Assembly (NCBI GenBank): GCA_021234535.1
Contig: CM037832.1
Span: 8,873,575-8,937,574, forward strand
Direction of reading: 5' to 3'
Origin: Stichopus chloronotus
Taxonomy: Eukaryota; Echinodermata; Holothuroidea; Aspidochirotida; Stichopodidae
Length of the DNA: 64,000 bases
The notes below the pieces were generated by a model. The model had not been told where the DNA came from. It ran no database searches and worked only from the letters and a program-made list of their open reading frames with translations. Of the stretch, positions 1 to 17,300 are shown one piece after another. Numbering within the stretch: the stretch's first letter is position 1; every line of letters begins with the position of its first letter. The position numbers were made by a program, and so were the translations under genes.

Positions 1-2264
1 AACCGGTTCTTGTCTATAAAATGGCCCCGAACCTTAGAGATTCACTTATTAAATCAAGGTTTCAAAGATAGAAAGAATCGTGTGATAGTCAGGACTTGCA
101 CGAAGGTCTTCGAAACGCACTTCCACACTCTCATTGATGTAGTAAATATGTGCCTTCCATGTGCCAAAACAGTGCCCTATTTTGGGTGTCTTTAAGAGTC
201 TTTTTCACCAATTGTGACAAATGTTTGACCTATTCAGCTGAAAACAAACCTGATATTTTCACCAATATTTTTTTTTTTTATAAAACTAGTTTGCTGGGAA
301 GCAATAAGATTTGGGATCATCAATTTTGCTACGAATTTGTCATTTGTGTTAGGAAAAGAGGTGCTCCCATAATTCTGAAATGACGATAGACTCTATGTGG
401 CCCTTTTAAGAATTACAGGCTTGACTGCTCAGAAGAGAACATAGCAAATTCATAACCAGTATAAACAGTCAGACAAAAATGTGAAAAAGCAGGTTACAAT
501 TATGTAGGAACTTTTACCACTGTTAGAATCATCGGAAAGGATCATGACTATGACACACGAAAAGGGCAAGATTATTCAAGATACCAACGACCTTGTGGAA
601 CGCATTGATCATCCATTTGTTCTGTGACTTGGGGGTACGGTCTTCAGTTCGACAAAGTTGAAACATGTTTTCAGTCTGAGAACAAAATATACCTTTTAGT
701 TAGAAACACAAAAACAGTTCCAAAACGAAATACATGCCTTTAGTCAGAAAATGAAGTAAAAGTTCTCAGTGCAAAAACATTTTTGTTTTTAAGATAACTT
801 ACCTTTGATTTTGCTGTCAATAATTTTTATATTATATACTGAATAAAATTTATTGACAGATCCTACATTTTGCATGCCATCTCATACATTGGTAAATCGT
901 GGGAGCCTTTAATGATAGATCTTCTTCATTGAAATAAAACAGGTTGCAAATTTACCAAAGACAGAGAATATTAATGTTAAAGGTTAACACATTGATTGAT
1001 TACGTGTATGTCATTGTCTGACTAAAATCGTGTATATTATTTACACTGCAAATGAGGTTTTTTTTTTAATTGTTTTTAACTTTTGGACTGAAAAGTCGTT
1101 TTCACTCTCGTTGGTGTACACTATGTGAACACGCATTCGAAAAAATAAAACAATCCACGGAGTTGAGTATCTCATTGAAATGAAGCATATATTCCGTGTA
1201 GGCCTACAGCATTTGACAGTAAATCTCAATGCTTTTGCTGTAGCATGGGAATATCATAAAAGAAGTGAAATATATTGATCACTAGTTCTTTCATTAAAAC
1301 CATAGGTCACCGAAAGGATCGTATGCACAAAGTCAGCAGATTTCACTCTCTTTATTATAAAAGTGATATACCTTGAACGTTACACTCTCAGATAAGTCCT
1401 TGCAAAATTTTGCATTAAATGCTCAAATACTTCACAAGATATACTGGCAATATCAAATTATGGGCAAAGTTGGCTTTTTTTCCATCAGCAAATTTGACTC
1501 AATTTAACATCCAACCAACACATCTTAGACATATTGTCATTATGAACAACCTCACCAAGTTTAAACATAATCGCTCATATACTTTTCAAAGTATTCTGAA
1601 GAAAACATAACTTGGACACGTCCGGACGGCTTAAATGATAAATATTCAAAGTCAGTTTTGAAGCCTGCTTTCATGTGAAAGTTTGTTTTTTATTGATTTC
1701 AGTGAGTAAGTAGCTGTAAAACAAAAGTATTGAATACATTTGGTTTTTGAGGCTATAGCTGGGCCTGAGTTGGGTCATTACTATTTGGGCCACAATTGGG
1801 ATCAAAGCAGGGGAAAACAGGGGTATTTTCAATACGTTTTAAATAAGTTGCAGAGATACGAGAATCTCTTTTTATCTATTGACATCATAAATTTACCAAT
1901 ATGATAAATCTAAAGAACTGTAATTAATATAGAACGTAATAAGCACTGGTTGTAATTGGGGTTGATTCAGGGTTTCGGCTATTTGGCCCCAACTGGGACC
2001 CTGTCCATGTTCAATTCGGCTGCCTTTAGAAGTCTTACAATTGGGCTGTGAGTCGTAAGTTGTCAGAAAAGTGACGTTTAACCTTTTGAACTTTGGTCCT
2101 AAATGCGGTACCTCAAAGAAGTACTCTATCAAGTACTAAAGTGTGTTTTCACTGGTCATGACTCGGGCAATGCAGTTTACTTGTCCACTCTGGCCCTAGT
2201 TGGGCAGCCCAATTTGGTCCTTATTGGTGCTGGCTGACAGAATTAATTGGGCACCGATTGGGTA
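1..2264. other. non-coding stretch, no gene recognised
   Basis: I see no supportable gene here. Open frames are short (under about 80 codons), in several frames at once and without recognisable motifs. The part from about 1750 to 2280 has many scattered copies of TTGGG/CCCAA words (for example near 1752-1800, 1975-2000 and 2190-2265), which looks like a decayed minisatellite or a small palindromic element. Confidence 0.6.
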
Positions 2265-2490
2265 GCTTAAGTTGGTAATGATTGAAGTGCATGACATACG
2301 TTACAACAGTCAGTAATTCTCGAATGGTTACGCAATAGTTCCGCTCCTGTTTACTAAGAGTCATGCTTGCATAGGCAATGATTTTCTCCGATTCCATCTT
2401 GTTGTTGATAGAGAATAGATCCAATGACTACATTTTTTGCATCCGTATGAACTATGAACATTTCCTTGGGATCAGAGTGGCACAAAGTAG
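2265..2490 (-). pseudogene. Gypsy-type LTR retrotransposon pol fragment (RT end / RNase H start)
   Basis: On the minus strand, two adjacent frames together read like the start of the RNase H domain of a Ty3/Gypsy polyprotein. The first frame (about 2480 down to 2410) gives DPKEMFIVHTDAK followed by IGSILYQQQDG, matching the family pattern with the catalytic Asp of 'HTDAS'. The second frame (2420 down to 2260) gives IIAYASMTLSKQERNYCVT and RELLTVVTYVMHF, matching the 'YASRTLSKxERNYCxTRRELLAVV' block. A frameshift separates the two halves and no integrase, protease or LTR is seen nearby, so this is a dead fragment. The family call rests on motif recognition; the exact clade is not resolved. Confidence 0.75.
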
Positions 2491-2734
2491 GTGCGGTTGT
2501 TAGCTTTTCCTTCAAAGTTGGTGCCCCTTCCATCCGTTAATTTGTATGGAGGCTTGACGACTCCTGATGAACTTGCGGCAGTACCTGCGGCCGAACTCCT
2601 TCTGCTGATACTATACGACCTAAAGAGGGTATTTTCCCTTGAAAAGACTGCATTTTCTAAGCTTCAGCTTAAGACCTGCACAATTCCCAGCGTACGAACC
2701 TACCCGTTGTCGGAGAACCGAGGCAGCAACCCCA

Positions 2735-7650
<4,916 letters not shown>

Positions 7651-7654
7651 AAGT

Positions 7655-7712
7655 CAGAGCGGTAGTCTTGTGAACGACAAGCGCTGAGATCGAATCCCAC
7701 TCATGACTTAAT
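7655..7712 (+). repeat. possible tRNA-derived SINE head
   Basis: The sequence contains a tRNA-like arrangement: an A-box-like AGAGCGGTAGTCTTGTG near 7658 and a B-box-like GATCGAATCC near 7690, spaced about as in a tRNA gene. It does not fold into a clean tRNA by eye, so a SINE head or chance resemblance are both possible. It lies directly upstream of the broken LINE fragment. Confidence 0.3.
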
Positions 7713-7744
7713 GTTCTCTCTTAAGCAATATTGCCGGACAAGCT

Positions 7745-8310
7745 GAGGGGATTTTTTTGTCGCGGTTCGACAGAGAAAATAACAGTGATCCGACCCCGGC
7801 GAACAACCCAGATGTCACTGCACCATTTGTCATCGACTCGACCGCAGTGAGGAACAAGTTTAAACAACTTAGCGAACGGAAAGCTCCAGGACCCGATGGC
7901 ATCGCTCCTAAACTCCTCAAAGCATACATACACCGAGCAACTCGGGGGAGTCTATACGGATATTTTCAATTGGTCACTGAATACGTCAGAAGTACCTCGG
8001 CCATTCAAGGATGACGTTATCGTACCTATGCCAAAGAAGGGCAATGCATCTTGTTTAAATGATTATCGACCGGTCTCTCTTACATCTGTACCGATTAAAA
8101 CATTGGAGCGTCTTATTTTGTTATTTATTAAATCACTTTTGCCATATGCCATATACGACTATCGTTCAGCTTTTAACACCATTATTTCGTTACCAGTTTC
8201 ATTCCAAATTACTGAACCATCTACAATTCCCTCCTTCTGTTTGTAACTGGATCATGGATTTCCGTTTGGAGCGCAAACAGACTGTGAGGATCGGCAGTAA
8301 CTATAAGTGA
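7745..8310 (+). pseudogene. CR1/Rex-like non-LTR retrotransposon RT fragment, frameshifted
   Basis: Three successive frames read like the front half of a LINE reverse transcriptase. From 7757 the first frame gives FDRENNSDPTP, then LSERKAPGPDGIAPKLLKA (the RT 'KAPGPDGI' block). Around 7930 the reading shifts to a frame with GVYTDIFNWSLNTSEVP, PFKDDVIVPMPKKGNASC and LNDYRPVSLTSVPIKTLERL, then DYRSAFNTI (motif A). Around 8180 it shifts again to FHSKLLNHL, PPSVCNWIMDF and QTVRIGSN. The part between the ERL block and motif A is too short, so there is also an internal deletion. The phrase pattern fits the CR1/Rex/jockey group rather than the Tx1-like element at 32.7 kb. YADD, endonuclease and ORF1 are absent. 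Confidence 0.85.
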
Positions 8311-11300
8311 TTTAAATAATTTTAAGAAGACATTAAAACACTTTGAAGTCAAACACTCCGAACACGAAAAAGTTCAATTGTCCTTGAAATAAAGATTAAA
8401 TAAGGATAACATAAGGCATATAATGTGAGTACTTCCTACTCGTCAAAATTTGCATATGATGCAATAACATTGTAACCCAGAAATCATGTTTGTAAACTGG
8501 TCAATACGTTGATGGATGTTAGGGGGAATTGTGACTATTATCGACATTTTTAATAATAAATTTGGTCAATACTTCAACATGTATTTCTCATGTACATGTC
8601 ATTTAACTATCGAGACCAACCATGAACAGCCAAAGTATGTAACAATATGAGTTCTACTGGCAATCGATTGGTCATCTACTTTTTTTCTTTGTCAGTTTTC
8701 CGGGGCAGAAAAAGTAGGAAAAAGATCACCTGTCACAAAATCTGAGAGAGATCTATGCACTCATCTTCCAGATATTTGAATATGACACTTTTGTTGGCAA
8801 TACAAAATTCTAACTCTCCAACAAAGCATAGCAGTCATTCACCGTTACTTGAAATCAAACAGACCAACTTGGGGGATGGATATGAATAATTGTGTAAACA
8901 AAAGTGGGACTTAAACAATGTTTTTCTGTAGTGGCTATGACATCCGTGGAATTTTGACTTTCACTGGCAAAGTTTCAACTCATATTCCAGCCTCAACATG
9001 TCTCAACGCGTCTGTTTTAATTATGAACGTGTAGCGGCAGAAGTCTTCCTTACTGACTTTCTTTGTCCATTTTGCGAGCGCCCTTAACTTGGGGGATACA
9101 AAAACTTTTAGTTATGGAACTTTAGTTACGACTTTGGCACCCTAGTCGACTCACGTATCTTTCGTTTCGAAAAGCTTTTGTCTGGTCCTTTCGTTCGAAA
9201 CTTCTTTTCAGTTTGCATGTGTGGCTCCCGAGATATGAGCAGTTGAATTTGCCACATTTGTTACCGGAAGTTAACTTGAAGCAAGCAGGAGTGATGTTAT
9301 CTCTCCCCACATTGATAAAGCATTTTATGTTTTTCTTTAAACTTTACATTAAATTTAATACTTCAATATCTAGTGCTATCATAATATGAATGTGTGAAGG
9401 GTATATGAGAGTTTTGCGACCTTTACATAACTAGTACTAAAGCCGACCACCTGATGATTTCAAAGGCAAAATAATTAATTCAATAATAAAGGAAACAAAA
9501 GACTCTTTAGAGATTTGATGAGATGATGTCACGCCTGCTTGCTTCAAGTCGACAGTAAGTGACAAAGGGGCTTACTGGGGAACTGACTGGAAGGGTCACC
9601 AGAATATTTACATTAAAACACTTTCAAACATATCAAAGCTAAATTTGTGGCTGGACCATCCTTACTTCTTTAAGTTTTCAGCCCACGTTTTTGTTTCTTT
9701 TTCTTTTTCAAAAGTTCGGCCTACCACATCTTGGCCTATGTTTAACATATAAAATAGTTGATATATCTTACGCAATGTCAGTCAGTATTGTAAACTAGTC
9801 CGGCGTATCAAGAAAGAGGCGAAGACCGAGACCAGAGGTGTCGAGAGAAAGACCGAGATCAGAAGCAGAATTTCAAACAGGAGAGCAACACGACCAAGAT
9901 CAAAACCGACACCGAAAGTAGCGTGTATAGGAAAATGAAAGAACTGTCCAACTTTTTGTACCTGACTTTATAAAATTATGTTGCGAGAACCACCTCTATC
10001 ACCAAGAGTGCAACGTCACTGATAGACCGTTAGATCTTGTTTTTTCTTTGACATGTGTGATACATAGTTACCAAACAAACAGTGCAGAAGCTCAAACCTC
10101 TCTGCATTTTCACTCCAATGTTTGTTCTATGAAGGGTATACTATATTTTGATGTGTCACAACGTAATGAAATTCCACGTACGACGAACAAACTAGTAACA
10201 AAAGAGTTCAATTTTGAGGCTTTAATAAAATTCTTTTTGAAAATACTTTGATTTCTAAACTGGTACCCTCTTTGGACTTTCAGGAATCTCTTATATGACT
10301 GTGTAACCAAATTATGAATGCACCTTGGGGCTACATTACCAACAACTCTCAATACACAGTGTGTTCAGAGAGAAAAGGTATTAGAAAAATCTAAGTCGTT
10401 CTCTTGCAAATAATTTGCCACTGACGAGTACATGCATGTCAGAACTATACAAGTTCTCAACTAAGACTCTGTACTATGATTTGACCTTTTCACTATGGCA
10501 CTTAACCAGTGACTATATTTCACGAAATTGAGTGGTTTAATGCTTTTTTAGACCTAATTATTGTCACGTATATAAACAATACGTTTCTCTATTAATGTGC
10601 TTCTAAGTTCTGAAATTGTCTACAATTCGACAGCCAATTAATCATTATTATTAGTCAGAATGACTTTAAGTAAGTTGGTCATTATATAGGCAACATGAAA
10701 TCTTGAACAGCTCTAAATCACTAGCACTGAAAAAGCACTGAGAGGGGACCTTCAACACACACAGTAAACACAACAGACAAGACAGAGCGGACTCAAAGTA
10801 TTGTAAATATGTGAACAAAGTGATAAGTACCTCAACTTATATGTAGCAGTTACGAGGTATATCATCTGGTAACTATCCAGATCTCTGCTAGCATTGTATA
10901 CTAGAATTTACATTGCTCATATGAAAAACCTTCAATATAAACAATATTATACGTATAACAACCCTTCTCCCCATTCCTATATCGAATATCAGGAACAAAA
11001 ACAAAATAATTTCAGCAGAAATGCTAGCTTTCAGTGATTGTGATACACCTTTTTCTTGTCACATGCTTTTATTTGGTAATACAAATGAAAAAGCGGCATA
11101 TTAAAGCAGACAAACAGATAGAGAGATATTTCTACGTTTTACATTTTAGATGGGATTGAACAAGTAAGCATTTCGAGATGTTAATGAGATGCCCATTGTT
11201 AATTGAACGAGGATTAAACGTGTATGAATAACCTCACGTTAAGCTCTTTTTTAGTTCCGTGGCATAGACGCTTTATTACTGTGTCTGTATCTACAAGTAT

Positions 11301-14300
11301 GAGGAAACCTTAAATTCTTCAAAGTTAACATTTTTCTTGTGCAGCGTAAACTTAATTCTTACGCAGAACTGCTACATGTTTTATTTGAAATTCAGAAGAA
11401 AGGGCATGGATAGCCATTCCGTGCTTAGGAAACCGGAGTTTACAAATCCATTTGTTATATCGTCGCATCTCAGTGTATTTAATAGAACAGTCTTGCTCGA
11501 GAAATACAACTTACAATAGTAAGCATAAAATGAACACATGAAGAAAGATAATCACTAGTCTTTGGAATTCAAATACGTAGAGGACTGATTCCTGTGCTAA
11601 TATCATGACGATTGTCACACCCAAACAACGGTTGATTAAAAGATACATACATTTTTAACGAGTGAAATCTTCACCGATTCGAATGAGATCAATATTCAAA
11701 AGTCAAACACTTATGCTAGATTAAACTCTTTAATTGTGTGTATGTTCGTTCAAAGTTGAACCTTAAGTTGAATGCATCAAGGTAAACGTAGTACCTTATG
11801 CAAAATTACCATACTCCGTTGATCAAAGTTAATTTGTAATTAAACATCCTTCTTTAAAACAAAATACAAACAAACAGAATGCAAAATCTAGTAGCAATTA
11901 AATTTGTTAATCCTTTTGTTGTCGTCTTGATCTTTTTGTTGTGCTGTCACAGTCTTGTCTGGAAAATGCTGCAAACTGAATAAGTATGAAGTGATAAACA
12001 ATAAAAGAGAAATATATCTAGTTACAAAATACAAATTCGTCGAAGAAGCCATGGTTTCTGAATAAGACCATGTAGCTTTTCACAGTACACCAAACTTTCC
12101 TTAAAGCAGAATCATGTATTTAGCAAATGAGATTCCATTTGATTGATATGAATATTAAACAGTGTAGAAAACTAACAAAATGAAACATATAGTCATAAAC
12201 TAACAAAGACATAAAAAAATAACAATTGCAGAAAGAAATTCATCAATTGCAGAAACAAATCCATCAAGGAATAATTCCTACGTATAAAATACAAGCAAGT
12301 ATATTACGTCATATTACGTAGACGCCTGCTGTAATAAAACAAAAGTCATGCTTTTTTAAACGAATGAAATCTTCAATGATTGGAATGATGTCAATATTCA
12401 AGAGTGTCACACTTTCGTCACCTCACAAATTTAATGTAACAAGTGAAACTTTTTTAAGAAGTGGTGATTCCATTTTATACAGTAACATTCTCTGTATCCT
12501 GGAAACTGTGGGTGTTTAATAACTTTAAACAAAGTAGCACATAAGACAAGGTTTCATTTACTTCATGCACGATGTCAGCTATTGGCCTAAATGACCACGA
12601 AATCGGTTCCGCTGCACATTATAATGCTTCCCTATCGCGTTGTTTTTTGACTGTCCACAATTACATGGATCACTAACAAAAGTAGTAACATTTCAAACCT
12701 TTACATACCTACTTAATTTGAAGTCAATTTCATTTTCCCCCTCTGAAATTGTGTGTAGTTATTTTCTAACCCTTTTCTTTTTTGTTTTTACTTTTGAGAA
12801 AGAACTGCTACCAAATATGTTAGTGTATGTACTCACATAGCGTGATATTTATACAAGGCTTATTTACATAAAGTGACAAAGTTGACAGGAGGTGGAGTTT
12901 ACCATGCACTGACAATTCGTTATAAACTCATCGTAAGGGGACCTTACCTACAGACCATACACGATGACTTGTCCAAACTTCTTCGCCTTCAGGCATGGGC
13001 AACCCAGTTACAATTTGTCACCATAATAAAAAATGGTTCTTGCTAGGAAACAACATGTGAGATCAGCTCCTTGTTCACTGAACCTTGCAAATCGCCACCC
13101 ACTAGCCTCCAATCATTGCACTTCTTGATTTTCAAGGAAAACTTTGTTGACCGAGAAGACAAGTGTCCTCCAAGAAACGCAACAAACTACTTAAATTTAA
13201 TATAATAATCATCCTCGTCATATACTAGATCTGTACGTATTCTTCCTACTTTTGATAGTATATTTACAACAATGCAAACACATACAGTTTAACTTAAACA
13301 TGGGAATTCATTAACACTAATATAAAGGTAAGGGGAAAAGATTCCTTGGTTTCTGCAGATTTTTTTCATTTCTAATCAATTTGTCATGAATATTTCTTTA
13401 CCAAACATACACTGACAACAACAACCTCGTTAACAAATTTTAGAGAAAGTCCAAGACACACAACCTCCCTTTAATGAGAGCTAAATATTAAAGGTAAAAT
13501 CTGTTTCTACCTTTATGATATATTCAGAGAATGAACCTCGGGTGAGCAAAACTTGAAGTAAACAAGGAAATTAACTAGGACATAAACTACTAAACAAGCA
13601 AACAATGCAAGGCGAAAATGACAGTAAGGCACAGTGGCAATATATATATGACATTATGGTGACATGAATCGCATTCTGATTACTTAAGGTAATATGCTTC
13701 AATGCTTCAAACGTTACACTCTACACTGTATGGTACGGAAAGTTTGATGTTTTGACAGGCACTTTACACAGATTAAGCAATAATCATTTACAAATGAAAC
13801 AAATGAAACATTTCAGACATGACAAAAAAAAAAAAAAAACAGATTAAAACAACTAACACTGTAACATAGACTAGCCTTTTATTTATAACTATAAAATATG
13901 CTGGAAAAATGGAAACTTGCAAATTTAGCACGTAGTATGTGACAAATGAATACAAGCATTCACACTTATTTTTCTTGATATTTTCAAATCTTGTTATCTT
14001 GTGTTATGGCATGAGCTAAATTATGAAATGTATAGCCCTAGTTTACAAATGTCGTATACAATCGTCATAATTACAAGCTAAAAACTAGACAGTCACAGGA
14101 ACAAGCTTAGAAGTTGATATGTTTCAAGAATTTTTTCTGTGCAAGTACCACTGTTATAGCCATGAAGTAACTCTAGGCATGTAAAACCAATTGCTAAGCA
14201 TAACTCAACAAGTACATAGCGACGACTTTGTCAACTTAGTCTATATAGAGCTTTTAGTGACCTGGAATAAGTAGAAAATGTAACACAACCTAATAACTCA

Positions 14301-14338
14301 ACAACAACAACAACATCTTAGTAATAATTTTTGTTCTT
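8311..14338. other. non-coding stretch downstream of the VLIG gene (includes its probable 3' UTR at the right end)
   Basis: No gene can be supported between the LINE fragment and the minus-strand VLIG stop codon. The sequence is AT-rich with poly-A/poly-T runs (for example 13825-13840) and scattered short open frames. The right-hand 500 bp or so should be the 3' untranslated region of the VLIG gene. Confidence 0.55.
13878..13883 (-). promoter_or_regulatory. candidate polyadenylation signal AATAAA of the VLIG gene
   Basis: On the minus strand AATAAA lies about 455 bp beyond the VLIG stop codon (14339-14341). It is one of several possible signals in AT-rich sequence; only its position makes it a candidate. 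Confidence 0.3.
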
Positions 14339-17300
14339 TCAGAGGGTATCATGTCGTATACTTGATAAGGCCTCCTCCTTTGAGATGGGTCCCCATGGAA
14401 TTTTAGCTTTTTTGCAACTGTAGTACCTGGCAAAATCGTCATTAAATCGAGAAAGGACCCATTTCCAATAAAGCGTTGCTTCGTAGTCAGCGATTGGCTT
14501 GATATCCCAGTCTGGATAATCCTTTCTATATTCTTTGTATGGCCTTGGGCTATGTACACATGTAAGATTATCGCAATTACAGGTGAAGTAGCTTGCTTCT
14601 GACGCAACGTTTGCAGTGCAAGTATCACAATCTAGGATTTTACTAGAACGATTTCGCCATCCCCCAACCCCATTTGGTAAATGTAAATTGGAGAAATGAA
14701 CTTTATGCTCCTTAACTGTGTCGTCACAAAGTGTCTTACAAAATGGACATTGCGTTCCACATCCTTGCATGGCATTAGCAAACATGAAGTGCAGCTTTTT
14801 CGGAAGGCATTCAAACCATTCCTTTAGACTTTCAATACAGCTAGTATCTGGAAGTTCAGCATATTCTACAAGTTTCTCCTGTAATGTATTTTGAACAATA
14901 CTTTTACATTCAGTTACAAACAGAGTATAGTCAGATAAAACAGTGTGCATGCTCATTTCTGATACATCTTTGTCATTCAGTGAGGAATTCACGGTATCTT
15001 CAAAGATCTGACTAAAGTTTGCTATCCATCTCTTAAAGGACACATTCTCTTTATCTCCTCCTAAGACACGCAGAGTTGCTTCCAAAGATTCAACTGTCTC
15101 TCGCAACAATTCTCCAATTTCGTGCATAGTAATATCTCTGATACGGATACAGTTCTGTTTCTCATCAGAACACTGATTGGCAATGAAAGATAATGTCCAT
15201 GATTGCAGAAACGCGGTGTTACTTTCAAGAAATCCGATGTAACTTTCAAAGTTTTCCTCTACGCATAGACTTTCGAGCACAGCTTGCAAAAATCGAGGTC
15301 TGCTACAAAATACATCATCCCCCGCTCGACTCAGTCTTTCAAACATAGCTGTGCAGATTCTGTTCTTCAGACACTCCTTAAGAGAAGCTTCGATGAGAGA
15401 ACAAAAAGACTTTGCTGTTAGGTGATCACGGCAAGTTCCGTCACACAACTTTTTAAAGTCTTCATACAAATATTCTTTCTCTGCCTCTAGTAAGGTTTGT
15501 ACACTTCTTTTCTTCTCAAATGCAGTCTGAATATCAACGCATATGGGAAAAGCCCAAGAGCAAACATGAGCAATTGCAACAATTTGCTCACGTTCGTTCA
15601 AACTGTGATCACTGTTTAATTCTTGGTAAAGGGACGTAATCATTGTCCTTAGTAAGTTGGTACTGTAAGCTCCACTGCTTTTTATCTGTTCAAGGAAATT
15701 TTTACGTGCCTTTGCCACAACAGTAAACACCGCGATGAAGCCGGCCCAGTTTAGTGTTGGTAGCTCCATGATGAAGCATTTGTCTAATGTGTGCCGTATG
15801 TTATCTGTTGGTGAAATGTTGGAAAATTTTAGAATGTCTTCTTTCGTCATGCCATCTAAGATCGCAGATGCTTCAAAAGGAATAACATCCTTGACAACTT
15901 TGATGAACTTCTTAGCTTGATCAATGATGTCTACAGAATCCACCTTTAAGCAATTTTGCACTTCAGCCCATGATATACGTTCAGCCAAGACATCTATTTC
16001 AGATCGAACTGCTTCTTGGATGAAAAATTCACAAGCCTCCAATTGAAGTTTCTCACCTTTTGAGGATTCCGGCCCATAAGATTTACTCAGTAATTCATTT
16101 ACCATTTTAACAAACTTCTGCATTACTTCGATCGAATACCATTTCTTTCCATTTACCTTTGACGTAATATTATTGAGGTCTGCTCGAATCGTATTGAAAA
16201 ACAATTCGTCGCTATTGCCTGATGACCATCGATCGGTTGTGACCCAATTAGTTAATTTCTTCAAAAGACTTTTAGATGTTTTCTGGACAGTCTGTGGTTG
16301 TAGATAAGCATTCACCTGTTCTTTAATTTCACATTCGGTGAAGATATCATCTTGTTTGAAATGACGCAATAAATCCCGACTCCTGACTATTTTCATCAAA
16401 AGATTACGCTTAGTAGCATTATTTGTCATCTGTAAAATATAAGAAGACAGTATAACTACTAACATCGACTTATCTCTGCATCCTTGACAAGGTTTAGAAA
16501 CAATTTTTTTCAGTGGGTTCGCCATACGTTGATAGAAATCTTCAGAAGTTTCAAATCCTTCCGTTTGACTTGCCTTTTGGACAGCATCCAATAAACGTTT
16601 CACTTCTACACTTATCGGTCTATTGCACTCGCCTATCATTAGAACGGCATTATCAACATCTTCCTCAGATTTTACAGTTGGAGTGAAGTCACAGAGACCT
16701 AAAAGCTTATGTGAGCTCATCAAATCTTTCATATCTTTGCTGAGGCCAGTATTTTGCAAAGATTCCTTTACACATCTGAAAATATCAGATTCAATGCTTT
16801 GTCGAATTTGCGTTTCTGTTGCACTCGGGTGACTCAACTGGATATCAGTTATGCATTTTGACCACTCCTTCTCAAACGTTGCTTTCACATGCTTTTCTGA
16901 TTCATGAGATATCTCTTCCTTGGATTTGCCGGAACAGTCTTCGGAAAACTCTTTTTGAAGTCTTTCTGCCACTGGTAAAACGTGTTTCCTTAAATCTGCC
17001 CTGAGCTTCGGTAAAAAGTGGTGTTCTTTTGCTTTTGCGTTGCTGATGATATCAGATTCATCAGCTATCATTTTCTTAACTGTATCAAGAATATTCTTTT
17101 CTACATGTTCTAGATCACGAAAAAAGAAACTTGAATGTTCTCCAACACATTCGAATTCTCTATTCTGTAATGTTTCTACTACGAAAGTAGTTATTTTTTC
17201 CATTTGTTCAGCCAACGTTTGCTCCAGATCGTGTAAGAGAGCATCTTTTCGTCCTCCAACATTTTCCGCGGTTGAATTACGAATCTGAAGCTTTGCGTCA

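Noticed and set aside
9122..9310. Cys-rich 62-codon minus frame and a loosely similar one at 55795-56010
   Set aside because: They share only a short DNA word (CTCCCGAGAT..GAGC). This suggests a minor dispersed repeat, but the peptides do not align well enough to call a family.
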